Notes under the pieces: model-generated
The model's input: only the letters and a program-made list of their open reading frames with translations
The model's database searches: none
Told to the model about the DNA's origin: nothing
Position numbers and translations under genes: made by a program
Assembly: GCF_014467075.1 (NCBI RefSeq)
Contig: NZ_AP023027.1
Span: 209,001-273,000 of the forward strand
Source: Anaerostipes caccae L1-92
GTDB lineage: Bacteria > Bacillota > Clostridia > Lachnospirales > Lachnospiraceae
Reading direction: 5' to 3'
Length of the DNA: 64,000 nt
Shown: positions 1-7,780 of the stretch, piece after piece
Layout of the letters: every line of letters starts with the position of its first letter
Numbering within the stretch: position 1 is the first letter of the stretch

Positions 1-135
1 GAAGTAAAACGGGACGATTCAATAGAAGGATATCATATAGGGGAAGACAGTTCAGATTATGCTGTTGAAGAAATCTTTGATTGCCCATATGCAAAATATT
101 TTCTGGAAGCCGTTAAACTGCGTTATGACATATAG
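1..135 (+). CDS. Partial CDS, 3' end of an unknown protein
   Basis: The frame is open from the left edge and stops at TAG 133-135, leaving 44 codons. The fragment is acidic in its first half and ends in KLRYDI. No family is recognised from so short a piece. The next gene starts 14 nt later behind a strong ribosome site (GAGGAGG at 135-141), so this is probably the upstream member of the same operon. Confidence 0.6.
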   Translation, partial: EVKRDDSIEGYHIGEDSSDYAVEEIFDCPYAKYFLEAVKLRYDI

Positions 136-149
136 AGGAGGTAGAAACG

Positions 150-353
150 ATGAAAATGTATAAGATTGACCAAATCATGGAGTTATTACAGTTAGGAAAA
201 GAATCAGAAGATTGCTATGTGGGTTTTGAGAATAATGACAAGGGAAATCTTGTTATTATATTAAAGCAACATGAACCAGATTGGGAAGATGATGAGGGTT
301 TCGGAGAAGCGGTTGAAGAAGTCGAACTTTTGGAACATTCTGGAGAATATTAA
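150..353 (+). CDS. Small acidic hypothetical protein (67 aa)
   Basis: ATG at 150 lies 8 nt after a GAGGAGG ribosome site. The product is acidic, with a run of D and E in its second half (around residues 43-60), and has no membrane segment or cysteine motif. The family is not recognised. It lies directly upstream of the ParM-like gene with 22 nt between stop and start, so it is cotranscribed and may be a small accessory of the segregation operon, but nothing in the sequence proves that. Confidence 0.6.
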   Translation: MKMYKIDQIMELLQLGKESEDCYVGFENNDKGNLVIILKQHEPDWEDDEGFGEAVEEVELLEHSGEY

Positions 354-375
354 ACATAAGGAGGAGACAGTCATT

Positions 376-1302
376 ATGGATAGAGAAATACTTGGAATCG
401 ACCATGGTAACAGACAGATGAAAACGGCGAATACCGCATTTTTGTCTACAGTAACACAGAATAAGGTGAAGCCCAGTAATCTAAATCAGATTTTGGAGTT
501 TAAAGGTAAGTATTACTCAATCGGTGGCAGTAGGGAAGATGTGGATACAAAAGTTGATAAAACAGTGGACGATGATTACTACATTCTCACATTGGCATCA
601 CTTGCCGCTGAATTGAAAGCCAGAGGAAAGAATCAGGCGGCGGTCAGGCTGGCTACAGGATTACCACCGAGGTGGTATGAATCGCAAATGAAAGCATTCA
701 GGAAATACTTGGGCAGGGAAAGGGAGTTATCTTTTCGTTATCAGGGAGAAGGGTTCAATGTCTTTCTGGAAGGCGTGAGCGTATATATGCAGGGGTTTGC
801 AGCAATCACAGATATATTGGCAGAGACACAGGGAAAATCCTGCCTTCTGGTAGATATAGGAGGAGGAACCGTTGATGGAGTTCCAATAGAAAATATGCGA
901 CCCAGTGGAGCACAGCCTATTATAGATAATAATGGTACAATAAAGTGTATATCCAATGTAAATGAGGCATTAATGGCTGAGTTTGGGGAAAAAGCCAAAC
1001 CATATATCATTGAAACGATAATGCGGACAGGTACATATGCGGGTGACGAAGCCTATCTTCGTGTAATCCGAAAGGCATTGAACCAATATACGGAATACAT
1101 CTATAGCTTGATAAAAAAGCACGGATACAATCTGCATTTGGAAAAAATAATCTTTATGGGTGGAGGAGCCGCAATCATGCAGAATTTTGGTGATAACGAG
1201 GGTAAGGACGTAATCTGTATTCCGGATATACATGCAAATGCAAGAGGATATGAAGAAACTTTAAAGAGCATATGGAAGGCCAGGCAGAATATGGCCGGTT
1301 AA
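376..1302 (+). CDS. parM: ParM-like actin-fold plasmid segregation ATPase
   Basis: Actin-like filament-forming ATPases of this type push plasmid copies apart. The 308-aa product has the fold's nucleotide signatures: phosphate-1 GIDHGN near the N-terminus, phosphate-2 VDIGGGTVDG about residues 156-165, and the adenosine motif FMGGGAA near residue 265. The length fits ParM/Alp relatives. I chose ATG 376 because it follows AAGGAGGAG at 359-367; an upstream in-frame ATG at 271 would run through the previous gene. The next gene starts 11 nt after the stop and may encode the adaptor. ParM assignment is firm at fold level; the exact subfamily is not established. Confidence 0.82.
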   Translation: MDREILGIDHGNRQMKTANTAFLSTVTQNKVKPSNLNQILEFKGKYYSIGGSREDVDTKVDKTVDDDYYILTLASLAAELKARGKNQAAVRLATGLPPRWYESQMKAFRKYLGRERELSFRYQGEGFNVFLEGVSVYMQGFAAITDILAETQGKSCLLVDIGGGTVDGVPIENMRPSGAQPIIDNNGTIKCISNVNEALMAEFGEKAKPYIIETIMRTGTYAGDEAYLRVIRKALNQYTEYIYSLIKKHGYNLHLEKIIFMGGGAAIMQNFGDNEGKDVICIPDIHANARGYEETLKSIWKARQNMAG

Positions 1303-1313
1303 GGAGGCCATAA

Positions 1314-1757
1314 ATGGACGATAAATATGTTACAACGCTTCGGCTTTATAAAAATAACCCGGTACATTTCCAGGCACTTACCTGTCTGGAAGAGTACAAC
1401 CGGGAGCTGTTTACTTCTCAAAATGACTATATTGCCGAGGCGGTAATCTATTATTCAGAGTATCTGAAGCAGAAGGCTGAATATGAGAAATTGGAAAGTA
1501 TCCTCTCAAACATAAGAGAGCAAGAGGAATACTTCCGTGAACTGACAAAACGTGCATTGGAAGACGTACTGAGATCAGTGCAGACGACTACTATTCCTGC
1601 AGTTACTGGAAGTGACACGAAAGCAAAAGAGGAACAGGAACCCCAAAGTGAGAGTGAACGATCAGCGGAGACGGCGAACCAGGCGACAGAAAAGGATTTT
1701 AATCTGCTTAATTTCTATAGTTCATTCACTGGATTTGAAGACGAAGGAGAAGATTGA
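1314..1757 (+). CDS. Probable ParM partner / DNA-binding adaptor (147 aa)
   Basis: Starts at ATG 1314, 11 nt after the ParM-like stop and behind AAGGAGG. The N-terminal 75 residues look like a short strand followed by two helices, with LYKNNPVHFQAL and a segment ending AEAVIYYSEYLKQKAE, which would suit a ribbon-helix-helix-like DNA-binding domain. A charged helix and an acidic, low-complexity tail follow. ParMRC systems place the small centromere-binding ParR gene directly downstream of parM, and this gene has that position and size. The function is inferred from position and shape, not from a recognised motif. Confidence 0.5.
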   Translation: MDDKYVTTLRLYKNNPVHFQALTCLEEYNRELFTSQNDYIAEAVIYYSEYLKQKAEYEKLESILSNIREQEEYFRELTKRALEDVLRSVQTTTIPAVTGSDTKAKEEQEPQSESERSAETANQATEKDFNLLNFYSSFTGFEDEGED

Positions 1758-1759
1758 AT

Positions 1760-1924
1760 ATGACCATATTATGTGCTATGATAAAATTTATAGGAAAATT
1801 ATTACTTGGAATTGCGTATGCAATATTAAAAGTTGTATCATTTAGTGTCAAAGTGATAGGCTGTATGTTTTTATTTGTATTTCATATTTTCATGCTTTTA
1901 GTAGACATGGGAACCCCTTCCTAA
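1760..1924 (+). CDS. Small hydrophobic membrane peptide (54 aa)
   Basis: ATG at 1760 lies 2 nt after the previous stop, so translation is probably coupled. The product is almost entirely hydrophobic (LLLGIAYAILKVV, then MFLFVFHIFMLL), predicting one long or two short membrane helices, and ends TPS. No family is recognised. It lies in the segregation operon, but a link to segregation is only positional. Confidence 0.45.
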   Translation: MTILCAMIKFIGKLLLGIAYAILKVVSFSVKVIGCMFLFVFHIFMLLVDMGTPS

Positions 1925-1945
1925 TAAGTCAAGGAGAGTACAATT

Positions 1946-2242
1946 ATGGCTATTTGTAAAATTTGTGGCGGAGAAATGCTGGAACATGTGGGTTGTAAAA
2001 TAGGGATATGCAATTGTAATGGAAAGAGTTACCCGCGTATCATTTTTGGTGCAGAGAAAAGGTTTGAGGATGTATTTGGCGAAGATGATATCTGCCCAGA
2101 TTGTTTTGCGCCATTTGGGAGTTTTCACCATTTGGGCTGTGATATAGAGGAATGTCCGGTATGTGGAGAAGCAATTTATGGTGATTGCGAATGCCAGTTG
2201 ATTCTTCCCGATTTAGCGGATATGGAAGAAATGTTAAAGTAA
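1946..2242 (+). CDS. Cysteine-rich zinc-ribbon-like protein (98 aa)
   Basis: ATG 1946 follows AAGGAGAG. The protein has several paired cysteines: CKIC near residue 4, a C-x5-C-x-C group around residues 17-23, CPDC about residue 50, and CPVC followed by CEC near residues 71-84. These suggest two or three zinc ribbons. The C-terminus is acidic. No enzymatic motif is seen. It is the last gene before an intrinsic terminator and closes the left operon. It could bind nucleic acid or protein; the family is not identified. Confidence 0.6.
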   Translation: MAICKICGGEMLEHVGCKIGICNCNGKSYPRIIFGAEKRFEDVFGEDDICPDCFAPFGSFHHLGCDIEECPVCGEAIYGDCECQLILPDLADMEEMLK

Positions 2243-2268
2243 TAGTGAATAATGAGTATCACTGTGGT

Positions 2269-2297
2269 AGGCTGATTCGTCAGCCTGCTTTTTTTTG
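2269..2297 (+). terminator. Intrinsic terminator after the segregation operon
   Basis: A 7-bp stem AGGCTGA/TCAGCCT closes a TTCG tetraloop and is followed by a run of eight T. It lies 27 nt after the zinc-ribbon stop and is a textbook Rho-independent terminator. Confidence 0.8.
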
Positions 2298-2432
2298 CGC
2301 TTTTCTTGGTACTTATAATGAAAAATAAATGAAGCGGGGTAGTGTAAAGAACATGTCTGGATGCTTTACCAGGAGATTGTAGGGCGGTACTACACTCCGC
2401 AATAAAGGGAACCATTTCCAAAGATTAATAAG

Positions 2433-3308
2433 TTGACCAACCAATTGAAAAGAAGAGGAGGAATAGGAAGCGAATATAAGAGTTTTTACAAAAAAGTAAG
2501 AGGTAACGAAGGAGACAAATGCAAATACAGTGTACGACTGGATACGTATGGATGTGGCTGTCAGCACGATTGTGATTATTGTTATGCACGGTCACTTCTG
2601 TCTTTTCGTGGATTTTGGAACCCATCAGCGCCGAGCATCGCAGATATTGATAAGATTAAGAGGAAGATTCGGAAGATACCTCCGGGAACCATCCTGCGCA
2701 TGGGTGGAATGACAGACTGCTTTCAGCCTTTTGAAGCGGAACATCATGTGACTTATGAGACAATCTGTGAAATGAACCGGTGTGGTGTTGGATATCTGAT
2801 TGTAACAAAATCCCATTTGATCGCACAGCCCGAATATCTGGAAATTTTGGACAAGGATCTGGCCCATATACAAATCACGGTCACGACTTTAGATGATAAC
2901 AAGGCTTTGACCTATGAAAAAGCAAGTATCCCATCAAAAAGAGTAGAGGCAATAAAAAAATTGCAATCTGCGGGATATGATGTGTCAATCCGGTTAAGCC
3001 CCTTGATTGAGGATTTCATGGACTTTGACAGCCTAAATTCATTAGGGATCAATCGCTGTGTTGTGGAATTTTTGCGTGTCAATAGCTGGATCAAGAGCTG
3101 GCTGCACGATGTTGATTTCAGTGGGTACAGGTTAAAACAAGGAGGATACTGCCACTTACCACTGGAAAAAAAGATGGAAATCATCAAGAAGATCAGGATA
3201 CCGGAGATAACAGTTTGCGAAGATGTAACAGAACATTATGAGTATTGGAGAGATAACTTCAATCCAAATAAGGATGATTGCTGTAATCTGCGATTACATA
3301 ACGGATGA
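2433..3308 (+). CDS. Radical SAM protein, SPL/DNA-repair-photolyase-like
   Basis: The 291-aa product carries a CxxxCxxC iron-sulfur motif in CGCQHDCDYCYAR (about residues 40-52), the arrangement of COG1533 proteins related to spore photoproduct lyase. These enzymes cleave S-adenosylmethionine to start radical chemistry. GGMTDCFQP and VTKSHLI further along fit the radical SAM barrel. The start is uncertain: TTG 2433 is the first in-frame candidate and has only a weak ribosome site, while an AGAGGAGG at 2452-2459 has no in-frame ATG near it. Flanked by a terminator upstream, so it is probably a separate transcript; a TATAAT at 2314-2319 lacks a clear -35. Substrate unknown. Confidence 0.75.
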   Translation: MTNQLKRRGGIGSEYKSFYKKVRGNEGDKCKYSVRLDTYGCGCQHDCDYCYARSLLSFRGFWNPSAPSIADIDKIKRKIRKIPPGTILRMGGMTDCFQPFEAEHHVTYETICEMNRCGVGYLIVTKSHLIAQPEYLEILDKDLAHIQITVTTLDDNKALTYEKASIPSKRVEAIKKLQSAGYDVSIRLSPLIEDFMDFDSLNSLGINRCVVEFLRVNSWIKSWLHDVDFSGYRLKQGGYCHLPLEKKMEIIKKIRIPEITVCEDVTEHYEYWRDNFNPNKDDCCNLRLHNG

Positions 3309-3456
3309 TGAAATAAAGAAGTGGAAATGAAAGTTCCTTTAAATATATGCTGACAGGCAGGAAGGGCGTGAAGATGAACCGGATTCGTGACGAACCTAAA
3401 TCGTAAGGGAAATGACTTGAGTGGGTTACTGAACTTTAGCAGAAAAGGGGAAACCG
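3309..3456 (+). other. Intergenic stretch, possibly structured RNA
   Basis: There is no ORF with a ribosome site here. The sequence contains short inverted repeats, for example GGATTCG around 3380 with CGAACC just after it, and GTAA/TTAC bracketing a later loop, then the ribosome site AAAGGGG of the next gene. It may be a small structured leader or a remnant. The support is weak. Confidence 0.2.
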
Positions 3457-3768
3457 TTGGATAAAAAAAGTTTTGAGTATGGTGGATATCATTTTTATCC
3501 ATTAAGGACATTTGAGGATAAAGATGGCGATTTTATGGAACGCGCATGCAAACTGCGGGATGACCGGGAACTAGGGATGACATCCACTGATGAACCATGG
3601 AGAAAATATGCATATGATTATGAAGCTTTTTATAAAGCTGCCGGCGGCAAGAAATATGATATTTTTCTATGTGAAGAAAACCGCAGGCAGTACGTACCGT
3701 GCGGTCATGGCTTGCAGGAATTTGTTAATGCCCCGATCAAGAGTAAAAATAACAGGGCAGTCCGCTGA
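3457..3768 (+). CDS. Hypothetical protein (103 aa)
   Basis: TTG start at 3457 preceded by AAAGGGG with good spacing. The protein is hydrophilic and mixed-charge, rich in aromatic residues (YGGYHFYPLR, YAYDYEAFYK), with no membrane segment and one CEENRRQYVPCG stretch that could hold a metal. It ends in NNRAVR, an early example of the C-terminal arginine described in the findings. Family not recognised. An intrinsic terminator follows 39 nt downstream. Confidence 0.55.
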   Translation: MDKKSFEYGGYHFYPLRTFEDKDGDFMERACKLRDDRELGMTSTDEPWRKYAYDYEAFYKAAGGKKYDIFLCEENRRQYVPCGHGLQEFVNAPIKSKNNRAVR

Positions 3769-3807
3769 GAGTATGATGGCGCGGGTATTAAGAAAAACAC
3801 ATGGAAT

Positions 3808-3836
3808 GGGCTGATCTTCAGTCCGTTTTTATTTTT
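3808..3836 (+). terminator. Intrinsic terminator upstream of the pilus operon
   Basis: A stem GGGCTGA/TCAGTCC (one G-U pair) with a 3-nt loop is followed by GTTTTTATTTTT. It separates the orphan gene from the pilus operon. Confidence 0.7.
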
Positions 3837-3876
3837 GAAAATCAATTAAATTAGAAAACCAGTAGGAGGTATGTAA

Positions 3877-4098
3877 ATGAAAACAAAGATGAGAAACTAT
3901 CTGATCGCTAAGGTAATGAAGGTAAAAGCGGCTATTAACAACAATAAGGCGGAGGGGTTCGTTGATACGGCCATCAAAATTTTAATGGCTGTTGTGATTG
4001 GAGCGCTGCTTCTGGCAGGGCTGTATGCACTGTTTGGTGATACAGTGCTGCCAACATTAACACGGCGTATTACTGAAATGTTTAACTATGCTGGATAG
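3877..4098 (+). CDS. Pilin-like small protein (DUF6133-like)
   Basis: The 73-aa protein has a basic N-terminus, then KAEG|FVDTAIKILMAVV about residues 24-39, which matches a class III prepilin site (cleavage after Gly27) followed by a hydrophobic helix, the layout of Flp/Tad pilins. I relate it to DUF6133, a family of clostridial mobile elements, from memory. ATG 3877 follows TAGGAGGT. The gene overlaps the prepilin peptidase by 11 nt, so the pilin and its processing enzyme are translationally linked. It probably forms the pilus shaft. Confidence 0.7.
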   Translation: MKTKMRNYLIAKVMKVKAAINNNKAEGFVDTAIKILMAVVIGALLLAGLYALFGDTVLPTLTRRITEMFNYAG

Positions 4099-4495
4099 AA
4101 AGGCAGTTCAAACAATTGTATTTTTGCTGTTGCTTTTGCTGGCATCTGTCACGGACTTAAAGAAGAGAATCGTGCCGGATCTGTTATGTATGCTAATTGC
4201 ATTAACCGCCGCTATTTCTTTTCGTCCAGAACAGTTATGGGGGATTTTCAGCGCACTCCCATTTCTTCTTGCAGCAGTTTTTTGCGGAGGAATGGGGGGC
4301 GGTGATATCAAACTGATGGCAGCCGCAGGACTTGTCCTGGGACTTCCAGCAGGGATTTTTGCAACTATTTTGGGATTATTACTGGTACTTGCTTATTCTG
4401 TGTTTTTGAAAATATGTAAGAAAACCCAGGTTATCGCAGTGCCGTTAGTACCCTTTTTATCGGCTGGGTGTGCAGCGGGGTATTTGATTGGATAG
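4088..4495 (+). CDS. Prepilin peptidase, A24 family (TadV/CpaA-like)
   Basis: Membrane aspartyl protease that trims prepilins. The 135-aa protein is mostly hydrophobic with about four to five helices. It has both catalytic aspartates in their usual settings: Asp23 in SVTDLKKRIVPD and Asp73 in the GGGD motif followed by IKLMAAAG. The short length fits the CpaA/TadV type, which lacks the methyltransferase half of PilD. It overlaps the pilin gene upstream. Likely substrates are the pilin-like protein at 3877 and the pseudopilin-like proteins at 9613 and 10005, all with Gly-type sites. Confidence 0.85.
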   Translation: MLDRKAVQTIVFLLLLLLASVTDLKKRIVPDLLCMLIALTAAISFRPEQLWGIFSALPFLLAAVFCGGMGGGDIKLMAAAGLVLGLPAGIFATILGLLLVLAYSVFLKICKKTQVIAVPLVPFLSAGCAAGYLIG

Positions 4496-4504
4496 GAGGA
4501 TGGA

Positions 4505-4615
4505 ATGAAAAGAAAAGCATTTTATTGTATTTGTGTAGCGGCTCCAATTACCTTTGTGGGTGCTGTCCTGGCATTTTACAGATGCCGGAGGAAAAAGAGA
4601 TACTTAGTGAGGTAA
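4505..4615 (+). CDS. Tiny membrane peptide in the pilus operon (36 aa)
   Basis: ATG 4505 lies 9 nt after the peptidase stop, behind AGGAGG. It encodes one hydrophobic segment (IC VAAPITFVGAVLAF) and a strongly basic C-terminus with CRRKKRYLVR, so positive-inside orientation predicts the tail in the cytoplasm. Family not recognised. Small size lowers confidence, but spacing and ribosome site are good. Confidence 0.45.
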   Translation: MKRKAFYCICVAAPITFVGAVLAFYRCRRKKRYLVR

Positions 4616-4688
4616 TCACGGCGGCAGGTATTCCCTGCCGCATTTAAAACGATAATTTTGATTTGATTGAAAGGAATGGATAATAAGT

Positions 4689-5480
4689 ATGAAAATATTA
4701 AAAAGCCGTACCGTGCTTGGAGTAATATGCATTGTGGTATCACTGCTCATTTGCTTCGGAGTTACCCCTTTATTTAATAAAGAGGTCAGTAAAAAGGTAG
4801 AAATCGTGCGGGTGGTAAAGGATATAAAAATCGGGGATAAAATCACTGGCGATATGGTCAGGACTGTTGAGGTGGGAAGTTTAAATCTGCCGTCTGAAGT
4901 CATGAAAAATAAAGAAAATGTCATTGGGAAATATGCATCTGCAGATATGGCTCCAGGCGATTATATCATTAATAGCAAGGTCGCAGACGAACCGGCTGCG
5001 GAGAATGCCTACTTATATAATTTATCAGGAGAGAAACAGGCAATATCCGTGTCGGTCAAATCTTTTGCAACGGGGTTATCCGGAAAACTCAAATCTGGTG
5101 ATATTGTATCTGTGATTGCACCGGACTACCAGAAGCAAGGCGAAACAGTGATTCCTCCCGAACTCAAATATGTCGAAGTTATTGCTGTAACTGCAGGCAG
5201 TGGCTACGATGCCAATACAGGAGAAGAAGACCCGGAGGAAAAGGAACTGCCCAGTACGGTGACACTCTTGGCAACACCGGAACAGAGCAGGATACTCGCC
5301 ATGATGGAGAAGGACGGGAACCTGCACATATCTCTTGTATACAGGGGAACAAAAGAAAATGCAGCAAAGTTTATTACAGAGCAGGAACATGCTTTGCAGG
5401 AACTTTACCCGCCGGAAACGGAGGCGGCGGAAGCGGAAACTGGACAGCCCGAGGAACAGATAGAAGGGAGTGCAGAATAA
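4689..5480 (+). CDS. cpaB: Flp pilus assembly protein CpaB/RcpC-like
   Basis: The 263-aa protein starts with a single membrane anchor (residues 8-27). It is followed by an SAF-type domain (VVKDIKIGDKITGDMV, then IGKYASADMAPGDYI, about residues 40-95) and a C-terminal beta-rich region with GDIVSVIAPD. This is the CpaB/RcpC layout, a Tad-system periplasmic or wall-side protein. The last 30 residues are a very acidic E/A/P tail. The start ATG 4689 sits behind AAAGGAATGG. The next gene follows the stop directly. In Gram-positive Tad loci CpaB faces the cell wall. Confidence 0.75.
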   Translation: MKILKSRTVLGVICIVVSLLICFGVTPLFNKEVSKKVEIVRVVKDIKIGDKITGDMVRTVEVGSLNLPSEVMKNKENVIGKYASADMAPGDYIINSKVADEPAAENAYLYNLSGEKQAISVSVKSFATGLSGKLKSGDIVSVIAPDYQKQGETVIPPELKYVEVIAVTAGSGYDANTGEEDPEEKELPSTVTLLATPEQSRILAMMEKDGNLHISLVYRGTKENAAKFITEQEHALQELYPPETEAAEAETGQPEEQIEGSAE

Positions 5481-6293
5481 ATGCTGAACTTTAAAATCAA
5501 AAAGCGCGCAAATCAGCCTGAGAGCGAGGAAGTGCATGAGGTGGGAAAACATCAGGCCCAGATACTGGCTGTCTGGGGTAGCCCTGGATGCGGAAAGACT
5601 ACGGTTTCTGTGAAGATTGCAAAACACTTAGCGGAAAAGAAGAAAAATGTAATTCTTGTGCTGTCCGATATGACTTTACCCATGATGCCTTGTATCTGTC
5701 CAATGGACGAGTTAGAAAACATATGGTCCCTTGGCAATGTACTGGCAGCGCCACATGTTACAAAAGGGCTTATAGAAGAAAACTGTATTGTCCACAAAAA
5801 AATAAAGTATCTGGCAATGCTTGGCATGTTAAGAGGGGAAAATGAATACAGCTATGCCCCCTATGAAGCGGAACAGGCTTTGGAATTTCTTACAGGGCTG
5901 CGGGAATTGTCCTCATACATTATTATTGACTGTAGCAGTTATATATCTAACGATATTTTATCGGCAGTTTCTCTAATGGAAGCAGATGCTGTTCTGCAGA
6001 TAGTAAATTGCGACCTTAAATCTATCAGTTACCTGGCAAGTCAGTTACCGTTACTTCAGGAACCAAAATGGAGAATAGAGAGGCATTTAAAAACGATCAA
6101 CAACATAAAGGGGCAGGAAGCCATTAACCATATGGAACAGGTGCTTGGAAAAGTAAGTTTTCAGATTCCGTCTGCATCCGAAGTTACGGAACAGGGGATG
6201 GCTGGGAATTTGTTGATTGGTCTGGAGGGGAAAAAAAGCCGTGGTTTTAAAAATGAAATAGATAAGATTGTTAAGGAGGTATATGGATGTTAG
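5481..6293 (+). CDS. TadZ/CpaE-like P-loop ATPase
   Basis: The 270-aa protein has a P-loop GSPGCGKTT at residues 33-41, in the position expected of MinD/ParA-type ATPases, a sheet strand ending in DMTLP and a later IIIDCSSY that matches the Walker B region. TadZ/CpaE ATPases localise Tad pili at the pole. It directly abuts cpaB and overlaps the tadA start by 7 nt. The receiver domain of CpaE is absent, as in short TadZ forms. Fold call is firm; the TadZ role follows from the neighbours. Confidence 0.75.
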   Translation: MLNFKIKKRANQPESEEVHEVGKHQAQILAVWGSPGCGKTTVSVKIAKHLAEKKKNVILVLSDMTLPMMPCICPMDELENIWSLGNVLAAPHVTKGLIEENCIVHKKIKYLAMLGMLRGENEYSYAPYEAEQALEFLTGLRELSSYIIIDCSSYISNDILSAVSLMEADAVLQIVNCDLKSISYLASQLPLLQEPKWRIERHLKTINNIKGQEAINHMEQVLGKVSFQIPSASEVTEQGMAGNLLIGLEGKKSRGFKNEIDKIVKEVYGC

Positions 6294-7780
6294 GGGAAAG
6301 AAAGACGCGAGGAGTATTTAATGAGGGAAAAAATTCAGAGTGGGGTTCGCGGATGCAGGAACTTATGCCAACACAGGCAGCCCCAGTGGAGCCGGTTGCA
6401 AGAGAGCCGGTAGAAGTGGTGAGTAAGAGTGCAGATGACCTCTTTTTTGCAGCCGTGGAGGGGAAAGATTTTGCAACGGTGCTACAGGAGGTACAGGAAC
6501 ACATTGCCAGCCGTTACAGCTCCCTTTTGACTGATGGAAATAATGATGATGTAAAAAGGCAGATGAAGCGTTACATTACTAAATATGTTCAGGAAAACCG
6601 GGTTGCAGTTCAGGGAATGTCAAATCAGGAACTTGTTGACAACCTATACACGGAAATGGCGGAGTTTTCTTTTCTAACAAAGTACATTTTTGGAGAGGGA
6701 GTGGAAGAAATAGACATTAATAGCTGGAAGGATATTGAGATCCAGTACAGCGGTGGTGGGACTGAAAAGTTGGAAGAACATTTTGACAGCCCTTCTCATG
6801 CTATTAATGTGATCCGCAGGATGCTCCATGTTTCAGGAACTATCCTTGATGATGCAAGTCCTGTGGTGACTGGAACACTGGCTAAAAATATCCGTATAGC
6901 GGTGTTAAAAACTCCAGTTGTAGATGAAGAGGTAGGTCTTGCCGCTTCAATCCGAATCGTAAATCCCCAGAGTATGAAAAAGGAGGATTTTATTTCTGGT
7001 GGAACTGCCACGGGAGAGATGTTAGACTTTTTGAGTGAATGTATTCGGTATGGAATTTCGGTGTGTGTTGCAGGTGCTACAAGTTCCGGAAAAACAACGG
7101 TGGCCGGCTGGTTGCTTACTACAATCCCTGACCGGAAAAGAATTTTTACTATTGAAAATGGTAGCCGTGAACTTGATCTAATAAGGGAGGAAAGTGGAAA
7201 AGTGTTAAATTCCGTTGTCCACACTCTTACAAGAGACAGTGAGAATGACCGGCAGCGAATTGACCAGATTGCCCTTTTGGATATTGCGCTTCGATTTAAT
7301 CCTGATATTCTGGTGGTCGGAGAAATGAGAGGGGCGGAAGCAAACGCCGCCCAGGAAGCTGCAAGAACTGGTGTGGCGGTGGTTACAACCATCCATTCCA
7401 ATTCGTGTGAGGCTACATACCGCCGTATGGTGTCCTTGTGTAAGCGTGCCGTGGATATGTCGGACGAGACATTGATGGGATATGTGACCGAAGCATACCC
7501 TATCATAGTCTTTTGTAAGCAGTTGGAAAACCGGCAGAGGGTAATCATGGAGATTATGGAATGCGAGATAAAGCCTGACGGTACACGGAGATATCGTCCA
7601 CTGTATCAGTACGAGATCATGGAGAACCAGTTGGAAGGAGATTATTTTGTGGTTAATGGGAAACACAGGGTAATGAATTCCATTTCGGATGGGCTTTATA
7701 AGCGTTTGCTGGAGAATGGGATGCCAATGGAGACACTTAACCGGTTCCGTTCAAAGGGAGAGGGAGGAGAGGAATCTTGA
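6287..7780 (+). CDS. tadA: Pilus/secretion motor ATPase TadA (CpaF)
   Basis: The hexameric ATPase that powers Tad pilus assembly. The 497-aa product has the N-terminal all-helical region, GVEEIDIN strand motif of CpaF proteins, Walker A GATSSGKTT at about residues 262-270, an Asp box and Walker B in FNPDILVVGEMRG, and a His box TTIHSNS. ATG 6287 lies inside the end of the TadZ-like gene behind AAGGAGG, so expression is coupled. The 3' end overlaps tadB by 4 nt. All catalytic motifs look intact. Confidence 0.92.
   Translation: MLGERKTRGVFNEGKNSEWGSRMQELMPTQAAPVEPVAREPVEVVSKSADDLFFAAVEGKDFATVLQEVQEHIASRYSSLLTDGNNDDVKRQMKRYITKYVQENRVAVQGMSNQELVDNLYTEMAEFSFLTKYIFGEGVEEIDINSWKDIEIQYSGGGTEKLEEHFDSPSHAINVIRRMLHVSGTILDDASPVVTGTLAKNIRIAVLKTPVVDEEVGLAASIRIVNPQSMKKEDFISGGTATGEMLDFLSECIRYGISVCVAGATSSGKTTVAGWLLTTIPDRKRIFTIENGSRELDLIREESGKVLNSVVHTLTRDSENDRQRIDQIALLDIALRFNPDILVVGEMRGAEANAAQEAARTGVAVVTTIHSNSCEATYRRMVSLCKRAVDMSDETLMGYVTEAYPIIVFCKQLENRQRVIMEIMECEIKPDGTRRYRPLYQYEIMENQLEGDYFVVNGKHRVMNSISDGLYKRLLENGMPMETLNRFRSKGEGGEES

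Noticed and set aside
271..375. Upstream extension of the ParM-like gene from ATG 271
   Set aside because: It runs through the 67-aa gene in another frame and the ribosome site AAGGAGGAG fits ATG 376.
6796..7548. 250-aa minus-strand ORF
   Set aside because: It is antisense to tadA, whose catalytic motifs are intact.
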